From Mucilaginibacter sp. UR6-11 (GTDB lineage Bacteria > Bacteroidota > Bacteroidia > Sphingobacteriales > Sphingobacteriaceae), in contig NZ_JAJIWO010000001.1 in assembly GCF_020880695.1 (NCBI RefSeq), positions 930,001 through 994,000 on the forward strand: a stretch of 64,000 nt of DNA, read 5' to 3'. Under the pieces are notes generated by a model. The model was given only the letters and a program-made list of their open reading frames with translations. It was not told the origin of the DNA and did not search any database. Within the stretch, counting starts at the first letter, position 1. Each line of letters begins with the position of its first letter. The position numbers and the translations under genes are program-made. Of this stretch, positions 1 through 8,950 are shown one piece after another.

Positions 1-182
1 ATGCCGGTTAAAATGCCCGAGAATAATGGCGCGCCTGATGCCAGCGCGATGCCCAGGCATAACGGCAGCGCCACTAAAAAAACAACAATACTTGAAGGGA
101 TATCTTTTTTAAGATTTTTTGGCAAAAAATATTTTTTGAGATTAAGACTGCCCATAGCGGTCCCATCTTGCTTAAATTGCAT
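1..182 (-). CDS. SulP family inorganic anion transporter, N-terminal fragment
   Basis: Only the first 60 codons are inside the window; the gene runs off the left edge. Residues about 21-60 read as the conserved first membrane segment of SulP sulfate/bicarbonate permeases, including [18 protein letters not shown]. SulP proteins are inner-membrane carriers for sulfate, bicarbonate or similar anions. Two in-frame ATG starts are possible, at 182 and at 155; the later one would give a more usual short N-terminus. The substrate cannot be told from this fragment. Confidence 0.8.
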   Translation of the reverse strand, partial: MQFKQDGTAMGSLNLKKYFLPKNLKKDIPSSIVVFLVALPLCLGIALASGAPLFSGILTG

Positions 183-252
183 ATAGAATGAGTTTGAATT
201 GAAAAATTTAAATGAATAGCAGTCAACCCCGGATCAGGCCCGGGTTATTCAT

Positions 253-582
253 TTAAACGTTGGGAGGCGGCGTGGGTACTACCGGATGGTAAAGCTGCAC
301 CAGCAAAGAATGCTCCAGGTTGTGCAGGTAATTTGTTTCCAGCAAATACGGATCGTAGTGGAAGAAAGTCAACAGGTGTTCGTCAAAACTCTTCTTCTCC
401 TTGATGGCATCCTTTTCAGGATTTTCTTTTTCACCTTTGGTTTCCTGCTCCAGTTGCATAATAACTGCGCGGGCGGTGTTACAATCTAAAAACGAAAATA
501 AAGGTACCAGCGATATAGACATCTTCACTACGAAGACGGCCATAAATAGGATACCGGTGAATTTTCTGCCCTTAGCGTTCAT
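253..582 (-). CDS. Hypothetical small membrane-anchored protein
   Basis: A 109-residue protein I do not recognise. Residues about 8-30 form one hydrophobic segment (FTGILFMAVFVVKMSISLVP), probably a membrane anchor or uncleaved signal. It is followed by a charged Lys/Glu-rich stretch and a tail ending in prolines. The gene lies between the SulP transporter and the divergent carboxylase gene and is read in the same direction as SulP. It starts at an ATG, with about 100 bases to the GTG of the divergent gene, so the two probably share an intergenic promoter region. No function can be assigned. Confidence 0.55.
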   Translation of the reverse strand: MNAKGRKFTGILFMAVFVVKMSISLVPLFSFLDCNTARAVIMQLEQETKGEKENPEKDAIKEKKSFDEHLLTFFHYDPYLLETNYLHNLEHSLLVQLYHPVVPTPPPNV

Positions 583-685
583 TAATGGCGAATATACAAA
601 TCTTATCGCTTGCGTTACAACTTTAGTAAGCCGACTTTGTTCAATTTAATTGCTAATTTTATAATCTTACACTATAATTACTATT

Positions 686-2227
686 GTGGATACCAAAATA
701 AACCAACTAAAAGACAAGCGTGAACAAGCCCTCGCCGGTGGCGGCCAGGCCCGTATTGAAAGTCAGCATAAAAAAGGAAAATTAACCGCGCGCGAGCGTT
801 TACACTTTTTAATGGACGAGGGGTCCTTCCAGGAAATAGGTATGCTGGTTACCCACCGGTCTACCGATTTTGGGATGGAGGCTGAAAAATATCCCGGCGA
901 TGGCGTGGTTACCGGCTATGGCACCGTTAACGGGCGTTTGATCTATGTATACTCGCAGGACTTTACCGTTTTCGGCGGCTCGCTGTCTGAAACCCATGCC
1001 GAAAAGATCTGCAGGATTATGGAACTTGCTATAAAGAACGGGGCCCCGGTTGTCGGGCTCAATGATTCGGGCGGTGCCCGTATCCAGGAAGGCGTGGTAT
1101 CCTTAGGCGGCTATGCCGATATATTTTACCATAATACCATGGCATCGGGCGTGGTGCCGCAGATCTCGGCTATTATGGGGCCGTGCGCAGGTGGCGCCGT
1201 TTATTCGCCAGCTATTACCGATTTTATTTTGATGGTTGAGCATACTTCCTACATGTTTGTAACCGGCCCCAACGTAGTAAAAACGGTAACGCATGAAATT
1301 GTGACCTCCGAGGAACTGGGCGGCGCACATACCCATGCCACTAAATCAGGCGTCACCCATTTTGCCTGCGTTAATGAGATCGAAGCTATTCAGCATATTA
1401 AAAAACTGCTAAGCTATATGCCGCAGAATTGCGAGGACGAGGCGCCGGCGCTGGCTTACGAGCCCACAAACGAACTACGACCCGAACTAAATGACATCTT
1501 ACCCGAAGCGGCTTTGCAGCCTTATGATGTTCGCGAAGTGATCACCCATATCATTGATGACGACTCGTTTTTAGAGGTCCATAAAGATTTTGCCGAAAAC
1601 ATTGTGGTAGGCTTTGCCCGGCTGGCAGGCCGCAGCATTGGTATTGTTGCTAACCAACCCGGCTTTTTAGCGGGTGTGTTAGATAGACATGCCTCAACCA
1701 AAGCGGCACGCTTTGTACGCTTCTGCGATAGCTTTAACATCCCGCTATTGGTGCTGGAAGATGTCCCGGGCTTTTTACCGGGGACGGACCAGGAGTGGAA
1801 CGCCATTATCACCAATGGCGCCAAGCTATTGTATGCCTTTTGTGAAGCAACAGTTCCGCGGATCACGGTTATTACCCGTAAGGCCTATGGCGGCGCTTAT
1901 GATGTAATGAACTCCAAACACATCGGTGCCGATATGAACTTTGCCTGGCCGTCGGCCGAGATTGCGGTTATGGGCGCCAAAGGCGCTGCCGAGATCATTT
2001 TTAAACGCGAAATCAGCTCGGCAGAAAACCCGGAAGCGAAGTGGAAAGAAAAGGAGCAATTATACTCCGATACCTTTGCCAACCCCTACCGCGCCGCCGA
2101 GCGTGGTTTTATTGACGAGGTGATTGAGCCGGCAGAAACCCGCCTGAAGCTGATCCGGGCCTTCAAAATGCTGGAAAATAAGGTGGTAAACAATCCGAGG
2201 AAGAAGCATGGAAATATTCCGTTGTAA
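686..2227 (+). CDS. Acyl-CoA carboxylase, beta (carboxyltransferase) subunit
   Basis: The 513-residue product matches the biotin-dependent propionyl-/methylmalonyl-CoA carboxyltransferase family in length and motifs. The N-terminal acyl-CoA half has SGGARIQEG and [12 protein letters not shown], and the carboxybiotin half has DVPGFLPGT and [11 protein letters not shown]. It transfers CO2 from carboxybiotin to an acyl-CoA in the cytoplasm, most likely propionyl-CoA in branched-chain and odd-chain catabolism. The start is a GTG at 686. No biotin carboxylase or carrier subunit gene is adjacent, so its partners must lie elsewhere. The family is certain; the exact acyl-CoA is inferred. Confidence 0.9.
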   Translation: MDTKINQLKDKREQALAGGGQARIESQHKKGKLTARERLHFLMDEGSFQEIGMLVTHRSTDFGMEAEKYPGDGVVTGYGTVNGRLIYVYSQDFTVFGGSLSETHAEKICRIMELAIKNGAPVVGLNDSGGARIQEGVVSLGGYADIFYHNTMASGVVPQISAIMGPCAGGAVYSPAITDFILMVEHTSYMFVTGPNVVKTVTHEIVTSEELGGAHTHATKSGVTHFACVNEIEAIQHIKKLLSYMPQNCEDEAPALAYEPTNELRPELNDILPEAALQPYDVREVITHIIDDDSFLEVHKDFAENIVVGFARLAGRSIGIVANQPGFLAGVLDRHASTKAARFVRFCDSFNIPLLVLEDVPGFLPGTDQEWNAIITNGAKLLYAFCEATVPRITVITRKAYGGAYDVMNSKHIGADMNFAWPSAEIAVMGAKGAAEIIFKREISSAENPEAKWKEKEQLYSDTFANPYRAAERGFIDEVIEPAETRLKLIRAFKMLENKVVNNPRKKHGNIPL

Positions 2228-2297
2228 AAATATGAGCTGCTAAATAGCAAGGCGTTTAAGATTTCTCACTACGTTTCGAAATGACAATTTATATATT

Positions 2298-2705
2298 ATG
2301 ATTACCATCGAACAAATCCGCCCCGAACTAACCTGGCGCTTGCGGCAGCAGGTGCTGTACCCCAATTCCAGGTTGTATGAGATGGAAATGGAAGAGGATA
2401 ATCACGGCTATCATTTTGGCGCGTTTCGGGATAATAATTTGGCAGGCGTGGTTTCTTTGTTCCGGGATGGCACTGGTTTTCAGTTTAGGAAATTTGCCGT
2501 GGCTGCCGAAATGCAAAACACAGGCATTGGCAAAGCCATGCTAAATTACATCATTGATTTTGCCATCGCCGAAGGCGCTAAAAGAATATGGTGCAATGCC
2601 CGGGTTACCGCTATAGGTTTTTATTTGCGTTATGGATTTGTGCAAACCGGCAAGCTGTTTTCAAAAAATGGTTTTGATTATGAGGTCATGGAAAAGGCCA
2701 TTTAA
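2298..2705 (+). CDS. GNAT family N-acetyltransferase
   Basis: A 135-residue cytoplasmic acetyltransferase. The acetyl-CoA pyrophosphate-binding motif A is visible as AVAAEMQNTGIGKAML at about residues 68-83 (Q-x-x-G-x-G form), followed by the usual FYLRYGF segment of motif B near residue 110. GNAT enzymes move acetyl from acetyl-CoA to an amine; the substrate here is unknown. The gene follows the carboxylase after 70 bases that hold an ATTTCTC...CGAAATGAC fragment of a type common between Bacteroidota genes, so it may not be in the same operon. Confidence 0.85.
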   Translation: MITIEQIRPELTWRLRQQVLYPNSRLYEMEMEEDNHGYHFGAFRDNNLAGVVSLFRDGTGFQFRKFAVAAEMQNTGIGKAMLNYIIDFAIAEGAKRIWCNARVTAIGFYLRYGFVQTGKLFSKNGFDYEVMEKAI

Positions 2706-2791
2706 ATTTAAGCAAAAGGATAAGCTAAAACAATCTGCTAAACCCGCCAAAAACCTTTTACCTTTATCCTTTAACCTTTTACCTCAATTAC

Positions 2792-2799
2792 TATATTTG
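2792..2799 (+). promoter_or_regulatory. Candidate -7 promoter box of the M42 peptidase gene
   Basis: TATATTTG matches the Bacteroidota -7 consensus TAnnTTTG and lies 29 bases before the ATG at 2829. The -33 region is weak: it has TTTA and no clear TTTG. The upstream sequence 2745-2785 is a low-complexity run of CTTTTACC words. Confidence 0.4.
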
Positions 2800-2828
2800 C
2801 AAGCCACTTAAAAGGCACCAACAACACT

Positions 2829-3944
2829 ATGTCTAAAAAGAAATCAGATAAAAAAGAGCACGTTCCTGTTGTAACCGATACATCATTAGCTTTTCTCGAA
2901 AAATATATCAATAATGCCTCGCCTACCGGTTTCGAGTGGAAGGGCCAGGAGTTGTGGCTGGATTATATCAAACCGTATGTTGACGATCATTATGTTGACA
3001 ATTACGGCACCGCGGTAGCCATCATCAACCCTAAAGCCGAATATAAGGTTGTTATAGAGGCCCACGCTGATGAGATCTCCTGGTTCGTTAATTATATTAC
3101 GAGCGACGGTTTGATCTATGTCATCCGTAACGGTGGTTCTGATCACCAGATAGCGCCGTCAAAACGTGTTAATATCCATACCGATAAGGGCATTGTTAAA
3201 GCTGTATTTGGCTGGCCGGCTATCCACACCCGCATGGGTGGCGAAAAAGAAGAGGCCCCATCACTTAAAAACATCTTTTTAGACTGCGGCGCTACCACAA
3301 AAGAAGAAGTTGAGAAAATGGGTATCCATGTGGGCTGTGTGATTACTTATGAGGATGAGTTTATGGTACTGAACGACCGCTACTACGTCGGCCGTGCTTT
3401 AGACAACCGGGTTGGTGGCTTCATGATTGCCGAAGTTGCCCGTTTATTAAAAGAAAATAAAAAGAAACTGCCTTTTGGCTTATACATCGTCAATGCCGTT
3501 CAGGAAGAGATTGGCCTGCGTGGCGCCGAAATGATTGCGCACCGCATTAAACCAAACGTAGCTATTGTTACCGACGTTACGCATGATACCCAAACACCGA
3601 TGATCAGCAAGATTACCCAGGGCGACCTGGCTTGCGGCCGCGGACCGGTGGTATCTTACGCCCCGGCGGTACAAAACAACCTGAACAAGCTGCTGATGGA
3701 TACTGCCGATAAAGCAGGTATCCCTTTCCAGCGCCAGGCTTCATCACGCTCAACCGGTACCGATACCGATGCATTTGCTTACTCAAATGATGGCGTGCCG
3801 TCTGCATTGATATCCTTATGCCTGCGCTATATGCATACCACCGTTGAAATGGTGCACAAAGAAGATTGCGACAATGTTATCCGCCTCATCTATGAAGCAT
3901 TGTTAAATATCAAATCAGGACAGGATTTCAGATACATCAAATAA
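2829..3944 (+). CDS. M42 family metallopeptidase (glutamyl/deblocking aminopeptidase type)
   Basis: This 371-residue cytoplasmic protein has the full M42 metal site. Visible are the first ligand histidine in EAHADEI (about residue 80), the bridging aspartate in GRALDNRVGG (about 190), the general base and ligand pair in NAVQEEIGLRGA (about 225), the ligand aspartate in IVTDVTHD, and the last histidine in YMHTTVEMVH. These enzymes form large cages that trim N-terminal residues from short peptides. A lysine-rich N-terminal tail of about 12 residues precedes the domain. It is followed by a nucleotidyltransferase gene 54 bases downstream in the same direction. Confidence 0.9.
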   Translation: MSKKKSDKKEHVPVVTDTSLAFLEKYINNASPTGFEWKGQELWLDYIKPYVDDHYVDNYGTAVAIINPKAEYKVVIEAHADEISWFVNYITSDGLIYVIRNGGSDHQIAPSKRVNIHTDKGIVKAVFGWPAIHTRMGGEKEEAPSLKNIFLDCGATTKEEVEKMGIHVGCVITYEDEFMVLNDRYYVGRALDNRVGGFMIAEVARLLKENKKKLPFGLYIVNAVQEEIGLRGAEMIAHRIKPNVAIVTDVTHDTQTPMISKITQGDLACGRGPVVSYAPAVQNNLNKLLMDTADKAGIPFQRQASSRSTGTDTDAFAYSNDGVPSALISLCLRYMHTTVEMVHKEDCDNVIRLIYEALLNIKSGQDFRYIK

Positions 3945-3998
3945 ACATTTTAACCTTATTAACGTTTGACATACCGGGCCTAAAGCCCAACAACCATT

Positions 3999-4901
3999 AT
4001 GAAACCAACACTATTAATACTGGCCGCAGGGATGGCCAGCCGCTACGGCAGCATGAAGCAGATAGATGGCTTTGGCCCAAATGGCGAAACCATTATTGAC
4101 TATTCTATCCATGACGCCATCCGTGCCGGATTTGGAAAAGTAAGCTTCATTATCCGCGAGGAGTTTGTTGAACCCTTTAAAGCCATTTTTGAACCAAAGC
4201 TGAAAGGCCGTATTGAAACTGATTATGTATTTCAAAGTTTCGACCTTAAGCCTTTTGGGATTGACAAAACTATTGAGCGCGCTAAACCCTGGGGCACCGC
4301 CCACGCGGTATTGGCGGCCCGCAACCAGATCCATGAGCCTTTTTGCGTTATCAATGCGGATGACTATTATGGCTACGATTCATTTGAAAAAATGGTTAAG
4401 TTTTTAACGACCGAAGTAAGAGACGATCATTATTCATTGATTGGTTACCAGATTGACCGTACCTTGTCTGATTATGGTTCAGTATCGCGCGGCGTTTGCG
4501 AGGTGGATGCCAATGGCAACATGACCGAGGTAAACGAGCGTACCGAAGTTTATTTTAAAGAAGACGGCAGCGTGGCCTATAAAGACGCAACCGGCGAGCA
4601 CCCGCTACCAAACGATACCCGCGTATCAATGAATTTCTGGGGATTTACGCCGGCAGTATTTAAACAAAGCGAGCAAATGTTCAGGGATTTTGTTGCGGCC
4701 AATGAGAATAATCCAAAAGCCGAGTTTTTTATCCCCCTGGTTGCCGATCAGCTGATCAAAAGCGGGCAGGCATCATTTAAAGTGATCCCAACCGGCTCAA
4801 AATGGTTTGGCGTAACCTATAAGGAAGATAAACCCATCGTACAGAAATCAATATCTGATTTGATTGAGGCTGGTGTTTATCCGGCTAACCTTTGGAGCTA
4901 A
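3999..4901 (+). CDS. Nucleotidyltransferase family protein (sugar-phosphate nucleotidyltransferase type)
   Basis: A 300-residue protein that opens with the NTP-binding signature LLILAAGMASRYGSMKQIDG and has the metal-binding segment INADDYYGYDSF near residue 125. This is the fold that activates sugar-1-phosphates to NDP-sugars in the cytoplasm. It lacks the C-terminal hexapeptide-repeat domain of GlmU or GlgC types. The sugar is not identifiable. The gene ends 20 bases before a strong terminator hairpin. Confidence 0.85.
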   Translation: MKPTLLILAAGMASRYGSMKQIDGFGPNGETIIDYSIHDAIRAGFGKVSFIIREEFVEPFKAIFEPKLKGRIETDYVFQSFDLKPFGIDKTIERAKPWGTAHAVLAARNQIHEPFCVINADDYYGYDSFEKMVKFLTTEVRDDHYSLIGYQIDRTLSDYGSVSRGVCEVDANGNMTEVNERTEVYFKEDGSVAYKDATGEHPLPNDTRVSMNFWGFTPAVFKQSEQMFRDFVAANENNPKAEFFIPLVADQLIKSGQASFKVIPTGSKWFGVTYKEDKPIVQKSISDLIEAGVYPANLWS

Positions 4902-4920
4902 TCAGGACGCTATAAGAAAT

Positions 4921-4948
4921 AAAATCCCGCTTAACGGCGGGATTTTTT
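4921..4948 (+). terminator. Rho-independent terminator after the nucleotidyltransferase gene
   Basis: AAATCCCGC, loop TTAAC, then GGCGGGATTT followed by a T-run. The stem is GC-rich and it lies 20 bases after the stop codon. Confidence 0.85.
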
Positions 4949-4972
4949 GTTTCACACCTTTGCTATGAACCA

Positions 4973-5110
4973 GGTGTTCCACTTTGCGCGAGCGGAACGA
5001 AGCGGAACAGCCGGAACACTGCGGAACACCCCGGAACACTTCGGAACACCCCGGAACGGAGCGGAACACTTCGGAACGCCCCCGGAACACTTCGGAACGC
5101 CCCCGGAACA
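4973..5110. repeat. CGGAAC array 1 (12 motifs at about 10-bp spacing)
   Basis: Twelve CGGAAC motifs start at 4993, 5003, 5012, 5022, 5032, 5042, 5052, 5062, 5072, 5083, 5093 and 5104. Spacing is 9-11 bases, mostly 10. The motifs are separated by variable tetramers (GAAG, ACTG, ACCC, ACTT and similar). They are preceded by a 26-base leader at 4973-4998 that contains GTTCC and CTTTGCGCGAG. The same leader and twelve motifs recur at 34222-34358. The array lies between convergent genes. All frames are open over it, but the 10-base period argues against coding. Confidence 0.9.
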
Positions 5111-5129
5111 ATACAGAATAAAAATCAGC

Positions 5130-6308
5130 TTAAAGCGGGGACTTTTTGTTCCCAATCAGGATTCTTCTCAGGTATAAAAATCCCGCTACCCCGGCAATAA
5201 CCGAGGCGATCAAAATAGCAAATTTAGCCTCGGTGTTATAAGCCGACCTGCCAAATGACAACAGCGAAATAAATATCGACATGGTAAAGCCAATCCCCGC
5301 CAGTATCCCCATGCCGGCAATGTGTTTCCATGACAACTGATCAGGCAATGCGCCTATTTTAAGCTTAACGGTTAACCAGGCAAAAAGCATCACACCTGTT
5401 GGCTTGCCAAATACCAGCCCTAAAATTATCCCAAGCCCCAGCAGGCCCGCAACGCCGTTGATTATACCGGCCTCAAAATGGATATTGGTGTTGGCCAGCG
5501 CAAACAACGGCATGATAACAAAATTAACGGGCGTATTAAGCTGGTGGGCCAATTTGGCCAGCACCGGTCCTTTTTTTGAACTGACCGGGATAGCCAATGC
5601 TGTTAATACCCCGGCGATGGTGGCATGAACGCCCGAATGATGGATAAAGTACCATAATATAATCCCCGGGATCAAATAAAATGCAACGTGTTTTACGCCC
5701 AGTTTATTCATTAGCAGCAACAGCAAAAATATACCTGTTGCTATACCAAGGTACAGCCAGTGCAGGGTTGTTGAATAAAATACCGCAATGATAATTATAG
5801 CCAGCAGATCATCAACTACGGCCAGGGTTGACAGCAGCACTTTTAACGACGCCGGTACCAGTTTGCCCAGTAATGACAGTACACCCAGGGCAAAAGCAAT
5901 ATCAGTAGCCATGGGGATGGCCCAGCCGCTACCGGTGGGCTGCCCGTAATTAAATGCGAAGAATATGACAGCCGGCACTATTGCCCCGCCTACCGCGGCA
6001 AATATGGGTACGGCGGCAATTTTAAAGCTTGACAAATGGCCGTCAATCATCTCATTTTTGATCTCCAGCCCAATCAGGAAAAAGAAGATGGCCATCAGGC
6101 CGTCATTGATCCAGCCCAGCAGGGAATATTTTAAATGGATAACTGCCGATTCATAACCGAATGTACAGGCTAACAACCGGGCAAAACTATCATGAGCGGC
6201 CGTGTTGGCAATAACCAGCGAAGCGATTACGCAAACTATTAACAATACGCCACCCGCTTGCTCTGACTGGATGAATTCTGAGAAGGGATCGGTGCTGCGC
6301 TTTATCAT
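5130..6308 (-). CDS. nhaA: Na+/H+ antiporter NhaA
   Basis: A 392-residue inner-membrane protein with about 12 hydrophobic segments and the NhaA signature around the paired essential aspartates: ATDIAFALGVL (about residues 130-140) and AVVDDLLAI (about 160-168). NhaA exchanges two protons for one sodium ion to control cytoplasmic pH and salt. I chose the ATG at 6308: a TTG 27 bases upstream is in frame, but it falls inside a promoter -7 box. The stop codon lies in an imperfect hairpin at about 5118-5150 that probably acts as the terminator. Confidence 0.93.
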   Translation of the reverse strand: MIKRSTDPFSEFIQSEQAGGVLLIVCVIASLVIANTAAHDSFARLLACTFGYESAVIHLKYSLLGWINDGLMAIFFFLIGLEIKNEMIDGHLSSFKIAAVPIFAAVGGAIVPAVIFFAFNYGQPTGSGWAIPMATDIAFALGVLSLLGKLVPASLKVLLSTLAVVDDLLAIIIIAVFYSTTLHWLYLGIATGIFLLLLLMNKLGVKHVAFYLIPGIILWYFIHHSGVHATIAGVLTALAIPVSSKKGPVLAKLAHQLNTPVNFVIMPLFALANTNIHFEAGIINGVAGLLGLGIILGLVFGKPTGVMLFAWLTVKLKIGALPDQLSWKHIAGMGILAGIGFTMSIFISLLSFGRSAYNTEAKFAILIASVIAGVAGFLYLRRILIGNKKSPL

Positions 6309-6324
6309 TTTGGTAGGCTGTATC

Positions 6325-6355
6325 CAAATATACAATATCTAAATCGCCCGTTCAA
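6325..6355 (-). promoter_or_regulatory. Promoter of nhaA
   Basis: On the minus strand TTG (6355-6353), 20 bases, then TATATTTG (6332-6325). This is a full match to the Bacteroidota primary sigma consensus. It leaves a leader of only about 10 bases before the ATG at 6308. Confidence 0.75.
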
Positions 6356-6460
6356 CTGAAAGCACAGAACAGTTTATGATACCAAACATTGGGCTGTTAC
6401 TTATTTACTTTAATCACACCTTTCCCAAACTAAAAAAACGATATTGCTGTTCATTAGGAT

Positions 6461-8719
6461 ATGCAGTTAGAAATATTAGGCAATGCCAATACCGTTACCT
6501 ACCAAAATGGCGCGTTGGTTATTAAAACGGCGCAAGCCGAAGCCCGCGTTTGGGTATACAGCCCCACCATCATCCGGGTTTGTATCAGCAAAAATTTTAG
6601 CGAAGCTGACAGTTCGTTCGCGGTAATTGAAAAGCCGCTGGATGATTTTACCTGGCGGCATTTGAGTGAGCAGGTTGAGTTAACCACGGCGGCACTAAAG
6701 CTAATCGTAAACATCAACCCGTTACGTTTTAATTTTTATACGGCTGATGGCAAGCCCTTAAGCGAAGACGATGCACGCTTTGGCACCAACTGGCAGGGCG
6801 AACGGGTGATCAACTACCGGAAGTTGTATCCCGACGAGAAATTTATAGGCCTGGGCGAGAAAGCCGGCGACCTGAACCGCCGCGGCTGCAACTATGTAAA
6901 CTGGAACACCGATGCTTCGTTGCATACCATTACTACCGATCCCTTATACAAAACCTTCCCGTTCTTTATCGGCCTGCATAGCGGGCTCAGTTACGGACTG
7001 TTTTTTGATAATACCCATAAAAGCTATTTCGACTTTGGCGCCACTACCGATGAGCAGATGAGCTGGTTTGGGGCCGATGGCGGCGACATGAACTATTATT
7101 TCATCGGCGCGCAGGGTATCCGCAATATCCTGGCGGATTATACCTGGTTAACCGGCCGCATGGAAATGCCGCCGTTATGGAGCCTGGGTTACCAGCAATG
7201 CCGGTGGAGCTATATGAGCGCCGGCGAGGTGCTGGATGTGGCCCGCACGTTCCGCGAAAAGCACATCCCGGCTGATGTGATGTATTGCGACATTGATTAC
7301 ATGGATGGTTACAAGATCTTTACCTGGAACAGGGAAACCTTCCCGGATCCGAAAGGAATGATTGACGAGTTGAAAGCTATGGATTTCAGGCTGGTTACTA
7401 TCGTAGATCCCGGAATAAAAATAGATGAAAATTACAGCGAATATAAAGAAGGCGTGGACAAGCATTACTTTGCCACCTACCCCAACGGCGAGTTATATAC
7501 CGCCAGTGTTTGGCCGGGCCGCTGCCATTTCCCCGACTTTTTAAATGAGGAAGTGCGCGAATGGTGGGGCGCATCCTTCAAAGCTTTAACCGACCCGGGT
7601 GTTGAAGGTTTTTGGAACGATATGAACGAACCTGCCGCCTGGGGACAAAACATGCCCTGGCTGGTAAAATTCGGCGATAAGTTTATGCCAGAGATAAGGA
7701 ACGTGTATGGCATGCAAATGGCAAGGGCCACTTATAACGGTACTAAACGCATTTTAAACGGCAAACGCCCATTTATACTCACCCGTGCCGCTTATGCCGG
7801 CATACAGCGTTACTCGGCCGTTTGGACGGGTGATAACGCCGCGACAGATGAGCACATGCTATTCGGCCAACGATTGGTAAATAGTCTGGGGTTAACCGGC
7901 ATGTCATTGATCGGTGTTGATATCGGCGGGTTTATGGGTAACCCAACGCCGGAGTTAATGGTGCGCTGGAATTCGCTGGGGTCCTATACGCCAATGTACC
8001 GCAACCATGCCGCCCTTGGCATGAGCATGCGCGAACCATGGCAATGGGGCGATGAGTATGAGCAAATCATTAAAAAAGATATTGAGCAGCGGTATAAACT
8101 GCTGCCCTACATTTATTCGGGCTTCTATCAATCGGTACAAACCGGTTTGCCTTTAAGCCGCACACTGGCCATTGATTATACGCAGGATGAGAACGTCTTC
8201 GATATCAACTACCAGAACCAGTTTTTATTTGGCGACGGGTTATTGGTTGCACCGGTTATCAGCACCGCGGACGGGGTCGACGTGTACCTGCCCGCGGGCG
8301 ATTGGTACCGTTTAGGCAGCGACGAAAAGTATAGCGGCAGCCAGGTTGTTAAAGTGTCATGCCCACTGACAGATCTGCCCGTGTTTGCCAAAGCCGGCGC
8401 TATCGTGCCGATGCAAAATGTGGTACAAAGCACCAATGAAGCCGGTGATGGGATATTGCTTGTTCATATCTGGAACGGTACCGAAGCTAATGCTTTTGTT
8501 TATTATGAGGATGACGGAACATCATATGATTATCAAAACGGCGCCTTTTATAAACGGGAGATCAGCTTTGATCCGCAGAAACGTGCAGTTATATTTGGTG
8601 AGGTTGAGGGAAGTTTTGTTTCTAAATATTCAATAATAAAAGTGGTTTGGCACGGGTTTGAGAATGCAGGTACCATCGAAGCTGAGAACTCAACTCAACC
8701 TTTTATCATAACTTATTAA
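6461..8719 (+). CDS. Glycoside hydrolase family 31 (alpha-glucosidase type)
   Basis: A 752-residue protein with the GH31 catalytic barrel. The nucleophile is Asp387 in GFWNDMNEPA and the acid/base Asp458 is in WTGDNAA. The N-terminal beta-sandwich has the family segment FIGLGEKAGDLNRRG, and YCDIDYMDGYKIFTWN is a substrate-loop motif of alpha-glucosidases. It hydrolyses terminal alpha-glucosidic bonds in maltooligosaccharides or related sugars. No signal peptide is evident, so it is probably cytoplasmic. There are no sus-type transport genes nearby. Alpha-xylosidase activity cannot be excluded from sequence alone. Confidence 0.9.
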   Translation: MQLEILGNANTVTYQNGALVIKTAQAEARVWVYSPTIIRVCISKNFSEADSSFAVIEKPLDDFTWRHLSEQVELTTAALKLIVNINPLRFNFYTADGKPLSEDDARFGTNWQGERVINYRKLYPDEKFIGLGEKAGDLNRRGCNYVNWNTDASLHTITTDPLYKTFPFFIGLHSGLSYGLFFDNTHKSYFDFGATTDEQMSWFGADGGDMNYYFIGAQGIRNILADYTWLTGRMEMPPLWSLGYQQCRWSYMSAGEVLDVARTFREKHIPADVMYCDIDYMDGYKIFTWNRETFPDPKGMIDELKAMDFRLVTIVDPGIKIDENYSEYKEGVDKHYFATYPNGELYTASVWPGRCHFPDFLNEEVREWWGASFKALTDPGVEGFWNDMNEPAAWGQNMPWLVKFGDKFMPEIRNVYGMQMARATYNGTKRILNGKRPFILTRAAYAGIQRYSAVWTGDNAATDEHMLFGQRLVNSLGLTGMSLIGVDIGGFMGNPTPELMVRWNSLGSYTPMYRNHAALGMSMREPWQWGDEYEQIIKKDIEQRYKLLPYIYSGFYQSVQTGLPLSRTLAIDYTQDENVFDINYQNQFLFGDGLLVAPVISTADGVDVYLPAGDWYRLGSDEKYSGSQVVKVSCPLTDLPVFAKAGAIVPMQNVVQSTNEAGDGILLVHIWNGTEANAFVYYEDDGTSYDYQNGAFYKREISFDPQKRAVIFGEVEGSFVSKYSIIKVVWHGFENAGTIEAENSTQPFIITY

Positions 8720-8797
8720 TAATTGTTCATTCCGGAGTCTTTTTACTTTTATTCCTCACCTCAATAATGAACCCGGCCCGAGCGGTCAGGCTAAATT

Positions 8798-8880
8798 GCG
8801 TTAGGGATGGAAATGTATACCGGCCCGGGCCTAAGGCCTCAAGGCGTATGAATGAACAGCCCGGCCCAAAGGGAACGCCC
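8798..8880 (-). repeat. REP-like element, copy 1 (GGGCGTTCCC family)
   Basis: Read on the plus strand it runs from GCGTTAGGGATGGAA through ACCGGCC and CCTAAGGCCT to GGGAACGCCC. Full-length relatives lie at 40160-40243, 52471-52554, 58244-58326 and 60912-61006, in both orientations, always between genes. It contains GGCCTNAGGCC palindromic cores. Confidence 0.75.
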
Positions 8881-8896
8881 TAACCAAACTCAAACA

Positions 8897-8932
8897 AAAA
8901 AGCCCTGCTCCAATAAACGGAGCAGGGCTTTT
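8897..8932. terminator. Bidirectional terminator between GH31 and dnaK
   Basis: AAAAGCCCTGCTCC, loop AATAAAC, GGAGCAGGGCTTTT. The 14-bp stem is flanked by A and T runs on both sides and separates two converging genes, so it can serve both. Confidence 0.9.
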
Positions 8933-8950
8933 AACTAATATATATTGAGA

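Noticed and set aside
1..186. A plus-strand 61-codon frame at the left edge
   Set aside because: The minus strand encodes a clear SulP N-terminus over the same bases.
2230..2297. A possible hairpin or small RNA between the carboxylase and acetyltransferase genes
   Set aside because: Only one half of an ATTTCTC...GAAATGAC repeat is present and no stable stem or terminator could be drawn.
4902..5177. Open frames on both strands over CGGAAC array 1 (translations full of FRSVPxCS or EHFGTP words)
   Set aside because: A 10-base repeat gives open frames in every register; both strands and several frames are open at once, and the motifs are conserved at the DNA level, not by codon.
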